Below are positions 53,297 to 63,810 of a DNA stretch of 64,000 nucleotides, in pieces. Position 1 is the stretch's first letter. Each line of letters starts with the position of its first letter. Source of the DNA: Macrosoma leucophasiata (lineage: Eukaryota > Arthropoda > Insecta > Lepidoptera > Hedylidae); NCBI GenBank assembly GCA_036365455.1, contig JAWQUS010000009.1, positions 402,001 through 466,000 of the forward strand, in the 5' to 3' direction. A program made the translations under genes and the position numbers. Under the pieces are notes generated by a model, which was not told where the DNA came from, searched no databases, and worked only from the letters and a program-made list of their open reading frames with translations.

Positions 53297-54531
53297 TAAG
53301 GTTGGGGGAAAAGTTTCTTTGCATGTTTCAGATAATTCAAAACATTTTTTAATATAGTTTATTTAAATTTAACTAAAGTATGTATATACTATTTTGTTCG
53401 ATAACCTTTTGCCATTTTGTAGGTAGGGACAAATTTTGGGACTTCTCACCAAATTACCGCGACAAGTGGATTTGGCAGTCCTCTCGTGATGTTAACCTAA
53501 CATTGCATAAAAAATTCTGAAGAGACCGAAACAGGTGGAAATCTGAAGGTGCAAGGTCAGGACTATACGGCGGATACATTAACACCTCCCAGCCAAACTC
53601 TCTTAATTTTTGCTGAGTGGCTATAGATGTGTGAGGTCTAGCGTTATCATGATGAAACACCACACCCCTTCTGTTGATCAATTCCGGCCGCTTTCTCTCA
53701 AATTCTTGCTTTAATCTCATCAGTTGTTCGCAGTAGAGTCAGAATCGATAGTCCTGCCTGGTGGTAATAATAATAATAGCTCATAATGAATAATGCCCTT
53801 CCAATCCCACCACACACACAACATCACCTTATTGCGAGTTAACCCGGGTTTCGCCACAGTCTGTGAAGCCTGACCGGCCTTTGACCACGACCTTTTTCGC
53901 ACGTTCTTGTCGTACGTGATCCACTTTTCATCATTAGTTATCAGCTTCTTCAAAAATGATTCGGTTTCATTACGTCGTAATAAAGAATCACAAATGAGTA
54001 CACGGTTCATTAGGTTTCTTTCAGTGAGCTCGTGAGGTACCCAAATATCGAGCTTTTTTTTGTACCCAGCTTTTTTCAAATGCGCCAAAACTGTTTTGTG
54101 ATCAATTCTCAGTTCTTCAGCTACGTCGTAACTACTGATATGTCGATCTTGATCCACTTTTTCAAAAATGGCATCCCGTTTATCCGTAATAGGGCGACCA
54201 GAGCGAGGTGCATCTTTGATATCAAAATTTCCGGATTGAAAACGCTTAAACCAAATTTGTGCTACTCTCACAGACACTGCACTAGGTCCATAAACATCGC
54301 AAATTTTTTTCGCGGCTTGCGTTGCATTTTTACCTTTTTTGTAGTAATATTTTAAAATGTATCGAATTTCTTCATTAGATTCACTCATTTTGACAGTACG
54401 AAAAACAAATGAAAATCACATATTTGCCTAATTTGATACCAAAACCAACCAGATACTAATACTACAGCCAAAGATATTTTATTACAAGTTCATACATACT
54501 ATAATGCGAAAAGACTTTTTCCCCAACCTAT
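53297..54531 (-). mobile_element. mariner transposon (1235 bp)
   Basis: Terminal inverted repeats TAAGGTTGGGGGAAAAG and ATAGGTTGGGGAAAAAG (inverse of the right end), both continuing to TTTGCAT/TTCGCAT. TA target duplication at 53295-53296 and 54532-54533, inside the SINE-A motif GTATATTAGG. Confidence 0.97.
53373..54388 (-). pseudogene. mariner transposase, inactivated
   Basis: Would bind the terminal repeats and cut and paste the element. N-terminal helix-turn-helix region (SNEEIRYILKYYYKKGKNAT, then AQIWFKRFQSGNFDIKD). Catalytic Asp in ITNDEKWITYD, second in HHDNARPHTS, third in YSPDLAPSD, spaced 34 residues from the second, the D34D signature of mariner. Damage: an expanded run of Leu codons near 53765-53775 (ATA-type microsatellite), a single-base loss near 53738 that shifts the frame, and an in-frame TAA at 53454-53456. 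Beyond that stop the frame still encodes family sequence (PTKWQKVIEQN) to TAG 53373-53375. Only three lesions, so inactivation is recent. Confidence 0.95.
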
Positions 54532-54703
54532 TATATTAGGTAATGCGGTGGTGACTACGCCCGCGAGCTCTGTCACTGGAGCTCAACCACCAGTAAAATA
54601 ATATTCTCAAGAATAATTGTATCTATTGGTGAAAACCGTATAAAAACTGTCTCGTCTACTACATGGTGTGAATGTTTAAATGCGTAGTAAAAGTAGAGTG
54701 TGC

Positions 54704-54800
54704 AGTCAGCATACCCGCACTTCCCCGCCGCTTAGAGCAGAGAACAAAACCCTCTCAACTCCTTATCAAGCGACCCTACATCTTATTTTTCCTTGCTGTC
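54704..54800 (+). repeat. Fold-back MITE fragment
   Basis: CAGCATACCCGCACTTCCCC and GAACAAAACCCTCTC, as at 51990-52055. Confidence 0.65.
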
Positions 54801-54844
54801 GAAGTACGCTGATCACTTGTTATTTTGTATCAGGATCTTTTATA

Positions 54845-54975
54845 TATCGGCGTGCATGTATGAAGAGAATGATGAAGGTAGACGAGGCACGAGAGGTTTG
54901 TCAGAACCGGGATGTCTGGCGCTCTACACTCTCTGCCTACCCCGTTAGGGACCTGGCGTGAAGATACATTCATAC
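54845..54975 (+). pseudogene. LINE-J C-terminal fragment and 3' end
   Basis: MKRMMKVDEAREVCQNRDVW, RSTLSAYPVRDLA, TGA in GGCGTGAAG, then ATACATTCATACAT. This is the longest clean LINE-J end in the window. Confidence 0.75.
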
Positions 54976-55134
54976 ATCTTTTATATAAAAAAAAATGAAA
55001 AGTGCGTATTCTGAAAATATGGTGTTAAATTTTACGAAAAGTTTTGAAATTACAACCTGAGTGATTTATTTTTACATAAATATGAATTTCTATCATCTCA
55101 AAATCGAAATTCGGTTTTTTTTATCGCAGGTCAA

Positions 55135-55315
55135 AACGTAGATTGCCACGCCTGTGACCTAAGTTATGACGTCTCTGTGATAGTTATTCAGGGGCTGTAC
55201 ATCACCATCTATCATCATCATCCAGAACACGATAGTGCTGAACACTATCATTTGACGCCGGATAGATTAGATAATACGGTACAGCCTCAAACTACGACAT
55301 TGAATCTCTAGCACC
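55135..55315 (-). repeat. SINE-A, 5' half (old)
   Basis: GACGTCTCTGTGATAGTTAT, AACACGATAGTGCTGAACAC and GGATAGATTAGATAATACGG. Confidence 0.65.
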
Positions 55316-55526
55316 TAATAAAATTCTCTTCATTGCATTACAATAAATTGCCTAATAATTACATTTTTCACTTGAAAATTGTTGATCGATGCACGTATTC
55401 TCCTTAGAACATACTTGAATGAATTGACCTAGCGTGAAGATACCACACATAACATAACATATTGGACTCCTGATGAGCTTGAGACCTAATAGCAGAAAAT
55501 TGTTGACTCTAAAATAATATAATTTA

Positions 55527-55808
55527 CTGGTGGTGGCTCCAGTGGCGGAGCCGCGGGCGTAGGCACCACCGCTTTACCTAAGATATTTGCCGCTAAATGG
55601 TAGTGTTCAGCACTATCGTGTTCCGGTTAGGTGGTAATGTACGGCCCTGTAATTGCCAGCACAGAGGCATAATACCTTAGGCCTCAGGAGTGGTAACGCA
55701 TCTGCATTTTGACCTTGGTCTTTGTGTGGGTGGCTATAGGCTGCAGTCATCACTAAAATCAATGTGAACTACATGGTTGTTTGTCACTTCCAGTACACAA
55801 AAAAAAAA
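55527..55808 (+). repeat. SINE-A, full length
   Basis: ACTGGTGGTGGCTCCAGTGG to poly(A). Confidence 0.95.
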
Positions 55809-56024
55809 CGAAAGTGAACTTGAAAATAAAATGTTATTTCCTGTACTGCAAATATCAGACAAAAATGATGTATTTTTTTAGGCAAAATATTTCTAACAAT
55901 ATCATATGGCCGTCAAAACATTTTTCCGTGCATTTCTTTCAAACCGCCATCACGACAGTGTCGTCAGCCACAATGCGCGTCCGGACACTCCTCGAGCACG
56001 TAACCAGCGCAATTTTGACGAGTG

Positions 56025-56240
56025 TACTTACCTTCGCCGACCCAAGTTGAAAATACACCCAAAAGCCATTACCGCAATGTAACACTTAATTCTATATGTC
56101 ATAAGGAACATAATATCATGAAAACCTTAATGAGTCGTGAACATCACTGTGCCGAACACGCATCGTCGGCGGCGTCAGTCATTACACGTTTCGCTCGCTC
56201 TAATTGCTTTCCGCTCGACTGTACTCGGTCTAGTATAGGA
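56025..56240 (-). promoter_or_regulatory. Candidate CpG-rich first exon with splice donor
   Basis: Minus strand: a consensus donor AAG|GTAAGT lies at 56031/56030. Upstream on that strand is a CG-rich patch (56158-56225, CATCGTCGGCGGCGTCAG, TTTCGCTCGCTC). Same strand and similar layout as 29481-29700. Inference only. Confidence 0.25.
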
Positions 56241-56425
56241 GTATCATCATGTGGTAAATTGTTTACAATACGTAAATATTTCTTTGCGTATGTAAATATA
56301 GCGACTCTTTCAGATTTGTTTTATTTACGCATTAAATATTGCGTTAGATTTTCAGGCTTGAATGTCACTTAAAGAAATGAACTTTTTAATAAAAGTACTA
56401 GCTCATATTAACTATTGGTAGAGTT

Positions 56426-56488
56426 GATTGAACCCGCGACCTTTCGAATCTAACGGTTGTCCCACACCACTGGACTAACCGTGTCGTC
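56426..56488 (-). repeat. SINE-B head only
   Basis: GATTGAACCCGCGACCTTTC and CCACTGGACTAACCGTGTCG. Confidence 0.75.
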
Positions 56489-56596
56489 GGGTCGTTAAGT
56501 CGTTATTGCACTAAACTATAATAGTTAACATGCTTTCTTGTTACTCGGGAAATGTCTCAAATAACTCAGCTTTGTTCCTTTCATCTGGGATAAAAG

Positions 56597-56840
56597 ATCA
56601 TAACTTCACGCCTATCCCTCGAGTAGGCAGAGGAGAGGAAAATGCATGCATTAAAGCATACTTTTTTTTGTAATGAAGGTGGCAAGCAAGCATGCAGCTC
56701 ACATTGATTTTAAGTGCTCCCTGCAGCCTGTAGACATCTCTATAGAAACCAGAGCTCAAAATGCAGATGCATTGCCACCCCTGAGACTTCAGTTGTTATG
56801 TCTCTGTGATAGACATTACTGGGCCATACTTGGTCTACCA
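56597..56840 (-). repeat. SINE-C 3' part abutting old SINE-A
   Basis: AACTTCACGCCTATCCCTCG and ATGCATGCATTAAAGCATAC (to 56661). Then T8 and GTAATGAAGGTGGCAAGC, CACCCCTGAGACTTCAGTTG of old SINE-A. Confidence 0.75.
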
Positions 56841-57607
56841 CTAAATTACTGAGCTAGCTTTTTAGAGTTTGTTAATTTGAAGTCAAGCTCATTCAAAAAG
56901 CACTTGTCAACTCTATATCGAATGCAAAATTTCGAACAGACCAAACGAACGGACCAAGTATATTCGAGTTCAAAACTGACAATATATCAGTCAGTCCACC
57001 ATTCTGAGAGGTACAGTCGTGCATCAAGTGCAGCGATTAGCAATTCCGATGCGATGTTTGCACTCGACAGTCCGTTCCGTCCCCTGCGTCAACTGACGCG
57101 GAATGCTCCTTTGTATTGGACTTGAAGGGAATAGTTCCGATAACAGATGACCGAATGAAATAATAATCTTTGATTCTTCTTTAAAGAGATAGCAGATGTT
57201 TTAGTTGAGACAATGGAATCGAGTCATAGAGTACAACTTCCTTGCTCGTGTTGCTACGAACTTACTAAAGTTTCAAAGTTTGTTCCTAATGTAAGTAATA
57301 CAGCGTTCCATAAAGGCATAGTTGAAGGTTTTCCTACATAATAATTATGTTGGTATATAATTCCTTTCCGACTCTACAATTACTATTTCAATAAGTAAGA
57401 AGTAAATATTTTTTATTTGCTTGACTTCTTCAATAAAAATTTAAGCCACCATCGCTGTATACCACCAAGACAAGTGGAATAAATTATTCTGTATAAAATA
57501 GCTCATACTTTGTATGCAATGACTCCTTGCCTGACTAAAGACATTTATTGAAACAATAAAAAAAATATATACAAGCTCCCATAAAATCTAACAGAGTTAC
57601 GAAATAA
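56841..57607. other. Unassigned sequence
   Basis: An 82-codon frame at 56877-57125 has no recognisable domain. Confidence 0.35.
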
Positions 57608-57618
57608 ATCTAAAACTA

Positions 57619-57928
57619 CGTAACTTCACGCCTGTAATCCCCGAAGGGGTAGGCAGAGGTAAATGCATGCATTCAAGCATACATGCAAACACCCACGATT
57701 CGCCGGTTACGTTTTGGCCCATGTAACAGGTGGCGAGCCTGTTGACATCTCCGGGCACATTACCAAACTTTGAGGTACTGGGAAATTTCCAGAAAATGGA
57801 AAAATCCCAATAGAACCAGAGATAAAGGCTTTTTCACCATTATCTCTGATAACGCCCTACCCGGGAATCGAACCCAGGACCTCAGCGTAGTAGTAGTGGC
57901 CTGCTACCACTAGGCTACCGAGGCAGTT
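57619..57928 (-). repeat. SINE-C, full length, with target duplication
   Basis: Head ACCGAGGCAG at the right, tail CGTAACTTCACGCCTG at the left. 11-bp direct repeat ATCTAAAACTA at 57608-57618 and 57929-57939 defines both ends. Confidence 0.97.
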
Positions 57929-57939
57929 ATCTAAAACTA

Positions 57940-58832
57940 AACACAAATAAATTTCTTACGTGACCATACAAAAACACGAGTAACAATATTTAAATACACA
58001 ATCTAACAATATACCAGCGAAGGCCTCTCCGCTCCCCAAATTGAGTTCATCTAACATTCAAATCATTCTAACACAGTAACAACATCTCCGTCCCCTGGGC
58101 CTAGTTGCATCCGCATCAGTCCCCTGCGTCGAGTATCATGGAGTCCCCAGTATAAATGACGCTTCGTATTTGCATCGCACAGCCCTAAGGACTTGGATTA
58201 TCTAGTGTTTACTTGTTTCTGGTATTGTTGCGAACTAATGGATTGTTTTCGGATTGTGGTCTACAGTTTTAGGGGGAATTAGGGTAAAATGAAAAAGCAA
58301 ATTACAATTTCCCAAGAGAAAAAGAAATATATGATAAGTAAAGTTGTTCTTAGTGGTGATAGAGCTACACAAAGTATCATTGTCATGGCTATCAACTATT
58401 AACGCTTCATGAAGTGGAATATGTGATTGGTTTAATATTTTATTTCCCACTGATTCAGATTTTCTCTACATTTTTCGCTTTAACATATAGTTGAGAAGTA
58501 AAAATTGCCTACGTGGCAGAATAGACCATTGATAGACATGTCATGGAAAACACTTTATGTCGGTTTATGTTGTGAAGTTCGGTGAGTTTATTCGCGACGT
58601 GTGAATAGAAGCAGAACTTCATTAAATTTCGAATTAAACTAGCGGGAATTTTCGTGGACAGTCAGGAAATAATACATTTGTTTTATTTCCGACATGAAAC
58701 GTTTTCACACAAAAACTACCTTACAGGTTTCAAAAATTCTTTCACCATTAGATAGCTGCCTCTTCACTGAGTGACATAGGCTATACTATAATATATTACA
58801 GTCATTGCACCTGTGCGAAGTCGGGGCGAGCC
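57940..58832. other. Unassigned sequence
   Basis: No gene recognised. A TATAAAT at about 58151 stands alone without supporting core motifs. Confidence 0.35.
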
Positions 58833-59203
58833 ACTGGTGGTAGAGCTCCAGTGACGGAGCACGCAGGCGTAGACACCACTGCTTAATATGTTATCTAATA
58901 TATATAATAATAATAATGGCAATCTATTATACGTCCCACTGCTGGGCACGAGTCTCTCCCCTTTTTGGGTGAGGGCCCACCTAATATACTTGCCGCTAAA
59001 TGATAGTGTTCAGCACTATCTTGTTCGGACAGGTGGTAATGTACGGCCCTGTAATTTCCGCCATAGAGGCATAACATCTTAGGCCTCAGGAGTGGTAACG
59101 CATCTGATTTTGACCTTGGTCTTTGTGTGGGTGTCTATAGGCCGCAGTCATCACTTAACATCAATGTGAACTGTATGCTTGTTTGCCACTTCCATAAAAT
59201 ATA
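58833..59203 (+). repeat. SINE-A interrupted by a 5S-SINE tail
   Basis: ACTGGTGGTAGAGCTCCAG, then after the insertion CTAATATACTTGCCGCTAAA to CCACTTCCATAAAATA. Confidence 0.9.
58903..58980 (-). mobile_element. 5S-SINE/RTE-type tail only, 78 bp
   Basis: AATAATAATGGCAATCTATT, ACGTCCCACTGCTGGGCACG, AGTCTCTCCCC. CTAATATA at 58895-58902 and 58981-58988 brackets it. Confidence 0.8.
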
Positions 59204-59859
59204 AAATACAATAAACATTAAAATACCCAATATCGATCACAAATAACCAAACATTTTACGAACACGCCGATAAAAGTTAACTTAGTACTAAAAAAAATAC
59301 CGCCGCCATATTTTATCCGGTTATTTTAATGTTACGCGAGCCATTTACCAATGAGATATTTTTTCATACGCGGAAAGGTTTTATGCGGGTTAACGCGGCC
59401 ATATTTCATTTTTGTGATGTACGCGCAGTCGAAATGCATTTTCCTGTGTAATTCAACAAAAGGATCGTAAGGCTTTGAGAATACTTCGTGATATGTCAGG
59501 AGAATGGGTGACAGTGACACAGCGTACTTTTGTATTATAAACCACAAAGAGGTATATTCCTTTCAAATTCATATTTATGAAATCTTATATTTTATACTAC
59601 CACAGTCTAAAGAACACAAACATGTTAATTACCTACTATTGAAGAATATGAGGATTCATTGAATCAATTGATTATAATCGGCTTTTGTATAAATCTCAAA
59701 AGTTTTTATGCAAATGTCTAATTAAATGATTACTTTACAGTATTCACCATCAATGTCATTTGTACAAACAAATATTTATATTCGACTGACTTTTTTTCCC
59801 TGAACTTCGTCATACTTTTTTCAGGCAATTTCACTGCTGCACAAAAGTTTCTTGCAATG
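59204..59859. other. Unassigned sequence
   Basis: No gene or family recognised. Confidence 0.35.
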
Positions 59860-60001
59860 ACCGATCCTGGGCTTCCCTCATCCAGCGATTCGTTATCGGT
59901 CCACCACGTTATCGGTCCACCTCGTAAGGCTTGTCTCGTGGTACGCGGTCGCCACTCAAGAACCCTTTCACCCCAACAGCCAGCGGTTCTTCAAGCTGTA
60001 T
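59860..60001 (-). pseudogene. RTE LINE C-terminal fragment (decayed)
   Basis: On the minus strand, translation in broken frames gives RWTDN, G-PRIGHC and FVQQ-type blocks matching RRWTDDL...DRS.W..LGEAYVQQ of 15654-16172. A 17-bp segment (GTTATCGGTCCACC) is duplicated. Confidence 0.6.
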
Positions 60002-60216
60002 ATTATACTTGCCGCTAAATGGTAGTGTTCAGCATTAGCCTGTTCCGGTCAGGTAGTGATGTACGGCCCTGTAATTTCCGGCAAAGAGGTATAACACCTT
60101 AGGCCTCAGGAGTGGTAACGCATCTGCATTTTGACCTTGGTCTTTGTGAGGGTGTCTATAGGCTGCAGACATCAATGTGAACTGCATGCCTGTTTGCCAC
60201 TTCCATTACACAAAAA
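60002..60216 (+). repeat. SINE-A, 5'-truncated
   Basis: ATACTTGCCGCTAAATGG to CCATTACACAAAAA. Confidence 0.9.
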
Positions 60217-60221
60217 TTAGT

Positions 60222-60835
60222 TTATCTAGAAATAGAAATAGAAATAGAAAATATTTTTATTTCGAATAGATCTTTACAGATACTTTCAAAACGTCAATAA
60301 ATCATAAGCTACCTAGAGCGAATAACCATTACATATAGTAAAAGCAAAATCATATATTAATAGTAAATTAAAAATTAAAATTTCAACTATTTGGTTAAAA
60401 CATAATAATCATAAAATTTTTCAATTCCTTCAATGATAATACATGAAGAAAAAGAAAAACTTATTCGTCAAGATCAATGTTATTCACTTAGCAGAGTTCC
60501 AAGTGCAGTCACTACTGAGAAGAACTCCGCTACCCAACAAACTCAGTAAGAGCTCTTTTAAATGAAAGCTTAAATCTAGTACAGATTATCGTGAAAAATC
60601 AAATAATGTCAACGTCCATAGCATAGATGCAAATAAACTGCTATCTACTAAATGTGATGTAGCCCCTGCAAACCAGAACAGACCAGTCCCCACCAACAGC
60701 ACCCGTTCACGAGTATGACGCATGTGACAGCCATTGCCCTCCTCGACCATTTTAGAGGGAAGTGAGCAACCCGCCACACGACGCCGCCAGAGGCAAAGAC
60801 ATTTAAGCGTGCATGACTGTTTGGTAAACTATGTC
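60222..60835 (-). mobile_element. LINE 3' UTR (family F)
   Basis: (AAATAG)n tail at 60228-60252, then the segments shared with 48368-48976 in the same order. Confidence 0.75.
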
Positions 60836-61017
60836 GGCTACTTTGGTTCTAGATCTTCTCATTTCTGTTCTCGGTAAACCCCGAGCACTTTCTCTTCTCT
60901 CTCCGCAACTCCCTCGCTGCCCTGTGTGCCTGTGAGCCGTCTTATCCCAAGACCATAGGGAGCAACCACGTCTCTTTGCCGCATTTCATCACTGGCAACG
61001 CACATTGGGTTCCTAAC
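60836..61017 (-). pseudogene. RTE LINE fragment (decayed), upstream part
   Basis: ALPVMKCGKETWLLPMVLG corresponds to CVLPMMTYGAETWSLTMGL of 15654-16172. In coding order it lies upstream of 59860-60001, so one RTE copy was split by the intervening SINE-A and family F sequence. Confidence 0.6.
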
Positions 61018-61285
61018 TTAACAATAGGTAAAAATGAAACAGAGATTAATGTGGATCAATCGTGCGGGGAAATATGAGAATAAAGTCATGTTCTATATAT
61101 ATTTATGTATTTTTATTTTAGGTAACTATATCTTCATTTAAAAATATACCTCGTTTTGGTATAACATATTTACTTATAGTCATAGTCATAGTCATTTTAT
61201 TTGCTAACTAAGTAGATACATACAATTAGGTCTCAAACTTAGAATGGCACTATGAGTAAAATATATTCTTAGCCTGCATTAATAA

Positions 61286-61341
61286 TGTATGTACGTATAT
61301 ATCTTCACGCCAGGTCCCTAACGGGGTAGGCAGAGAGTGTA
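61286..61341 (-). mobile_element. Minimal LINE-J 3' end, 56 bp, with target duplication
   Basis: TACACTCTCTGCCTACCCCG to GCGTGAAGATATATACGTAC on the minus strand. GCATTAATAA at 61276-61285 and 61342-61351. Confidence 0.85.
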
Positions 61342-61351
61342 GCATTAATAA

Positions 61352-61868
61352 GAGACGTCATAACTTAGTTTATTGCATTAGTGAGGCGAAAGGTGAACAA
61401 ATGCAAATCCCAACTTCACGACCTTAGTAACACAATACGCTCTTTAAATAGTCCGATATTCTTTTATTCATTCAAGATGGTCAACCAAAAAGGTTTTTGA
61501 AAGTATTTTTATTGAGTCCTATAGTTGTAATAATTTAATGTTACATTACTATTTATCTCACACAGACAAAATTTATAAACCCCAGCACATCCTAACCTCC
61601 ATATAAACAACAAAACTAATTATTCTGAAGCTGTATTCACAGTGGACTCAATTCAATCTGTTTTAACAATGCACTTAAAAATACGGCTCAGATTCACAAA
61701 ATCTGCACCGTACGGGTGTAAAGGTGCAATTATGCTAATTGTATGCTGACCGGACTGTCCAGTGGCCTGATACTCGTAAAGCCACGTTACATGGGGGAAT
61801 TTTGTGATTTTGCATATTAAGTATAATATTGTTTCGGAAGATATTTTTGATGATATCCTAATACTTTT
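61352..61868. other. Unassigned sequence
   Basis: No gene or family recognised. Confidence 0.35.
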
Positions 61869-62628
61869 ACTGGTGGTAGAGCCTCCAGTGACAGAGCTCG
61901 CGGGCGGAGGCAGCACCGCATTACCTCATATATATATATATATATTTATTTATTATTCCTTAAACAGCGGTACAGAAAAATAGTTAATATTTTTCTTTTA
62001 CAATATTCATCATTTGTTTCAAATTTATATAAAGTACTTCCTAATTAAACAATAAAGTATTTTCTAAGCTATTTTAAAGTATATCTACTCATCTCTTTAT
62101 CACTGTAGGTATACATAATATATTTTCACTTCTAACTTTGACTAACTTTTTTTTTTTTTTTTTCTTTTTTTATTAATTAGCTGTAAGGACCGCCTAGCGC
62201 GGTGAAAGCCTCCTCCAACTGCTTCCATTTTCCTCTATCCCTTTCTATTCTGTGTCGTAGAATGACGCGAAATGAAGTTTGTCGGGGCAGCTATTTATGA
62301 TTATTTTTGTTTCTTACAGTTTGAAGGGTTAAAGCCTACTACCCCCGCGCTGACAAGGCGTCTTGGGGGAGGGTTCGATTTTTTTTTTTGTTATACCTAA
62401 TATAGTTGCCGCTAAATTGTAGTGTTCAGAACTATCGTATTCCGGTCAGTTGGAAACGTACGGCCCTGTAATTTTCGGCACAGAGACATAACACCTTAGG
62501 CCTCAAGAGCGGTAACGCATCTGCATTTCGACTTCTGGTCTTTGTGTAGGTATCTATAGGCTGCAGTCATCACTTAACATGAATGTGAACTGCACGCTTA
62601 TTTGCAACTTCTATTACGTAAAAAAAAT
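61869..62628 (+). repeat. SINE-A interrupted by a 460-bp insertion
   Basis: ACTGGTGGTAGAGCCTCCAG to GCATTACCTCATATA, then TACCTAATATAGTTGCCGC to poly(A). Confidence 0.85.
61933..62393 (-). mobile_element. Retroelement fragment nested in SINE-A
   Basis: Bracketed by TACCTCATATA (61922-61932) and TACCTAATATA (62394-62404), a diverged target duplication. The right half has ACCGCCTAGCGCGGTGAAAG and CCCCGCGCTGACAAGGCG; the middle has a T20 tract. Family not identified. Confidence 0.6.
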
Positions 62629-63000
62629 ACAATAATTAGTGAATTATTGTAGAGCGTTGTCTCTGCTGCACACTTCCTTCCTAATAGTCCGGCATTAGTC
62701 AAAACTTGATCAAAATGGTTAACAAACAACACAGATAATACCAAACGTCGCCCATAAGAGGGGAGGAGGTTGGGTGAGGCGGAGAAATCGGGCGTGAGGG
62801 ACGTCAAAGGGTCCATTTTATACGTAGCATTATTACATATTCTCTGCCGAAGGTGTGAGGCTCTTGATATTAGGCGAAAACATATCCAAATACGACATAT
62901 TTTATATCCAAATCTGAGACTACGTAACCAAAGGCCACAAGTAATCTACTGACAATAAGCTTCCCAGATCTATTAGATATCTAGATATCTTCTCTTTTCT
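62629..63000. other. Unassigned sequence
   Basis: No gene or family recognised. Confidence 0.35.
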
Positions 63001-63197
63001 GACGACCCGGTTGGTCCATCGGTCTGAGATGACTATTTGATTCGAAGGGTTGCGGGTTCGATCCCCGGGACGAATATTTGTTAGGCCTACACATATTTGT
63101 TTCGGGTCTGGGTGTTTGTGCATGTGTTGTTGTATACAACGGCACCCACGACACAGGTTTATACTTCCTGTGGGGCTGTGAGTGTAAGCGTATTTTA
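63001..63197 (+). repeat. SINE-B
   Basis: GACGACCCGGTTGGTCCATC, GGTTGCGGGTTCGATCCCCG, GTGAGTGTAAGCGTATTTTA. Confidence 0.9.
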
Positions 63198-63539
63198 TTT
63201 ATTTAATTAATTTTATTTCTTAGTTATTTGTCCCACAAATTTGATGATCATGGCTTATCAACTTAAGTTCAAAATATGCATCCGACGAGTGTTAAGATAC
63301 AATTATGGAAAGTGTATGCAAACTAAGCTGCTAATTTTAATTATGGATGTGAGCCTGTTCTGACTTAGGTGACAATTCATCCGTAAATGTAACTTATTCA
63401 ACTAACTTCAGATTGTCGCTTATATCTGTCGGTGTGAGCGCGCATCGTAAACAAGTATAACTTCAATGACTCTACGGAGCTCTGTGAACCTAAGTTCGAC
63501 TCGCAATAAGCCGATTTTTTTATTTTCCGATATTCAGCC

Positions 63540-63675
63540 GATTCAGTTTATTCAGTTTATTCATTTATTTCATATAATTAGGCTCCTGGAGAGCACTTTT
63601 ACATCGTCATTTTTTTTTAAAACTAACCTAGAGTGAATAACCACTAATAATAATCAAAAACACATAATAAATTAA
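63540..63675 (-). repeat. LINE 3' tail (family F-like)
   Basis: (TTCAGTTTA)n, then AACTAACCTAGAGTGAATAA and CCACTAATAATAATC. Confidence 0.5.
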
Positions 63676-63810
63676 ATAGACACTGAACAATTTTGTATTT
63701 TCTTATTCTTTATCCTACTCCAGGCATGCTACTGAGTAAAGGGGCTAGTTATTCTGAGGCCACAGATTCGAATCCCGCCCAAGCCCAAACTTTTTCCTTT
63801 TCTTTTAATT

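Larger units (their letters stand above)
53081..54594 (-). repeat. SINE-A interrupted by a mariner
   Basis: TTTTTTTATGTAATGGAAATG to AGTAGCAAGTA, then TATATTAGGTAATGCGGTGG to CTCAACCACCAGT. Confidence 0.95.

Noticed and set aside
56022..56372. 116-codon plus-strand frame
   Set aside because: No domain, low-complexity composition, and it overlaps a better explanation as a CpG-rich minus-strand segment.
58140..58200. TATA-box promoter (TATAAAT near 58151)
   Set aside because: A lone TATA-like string in AT-rich DNA without an initiator or downstream exon.
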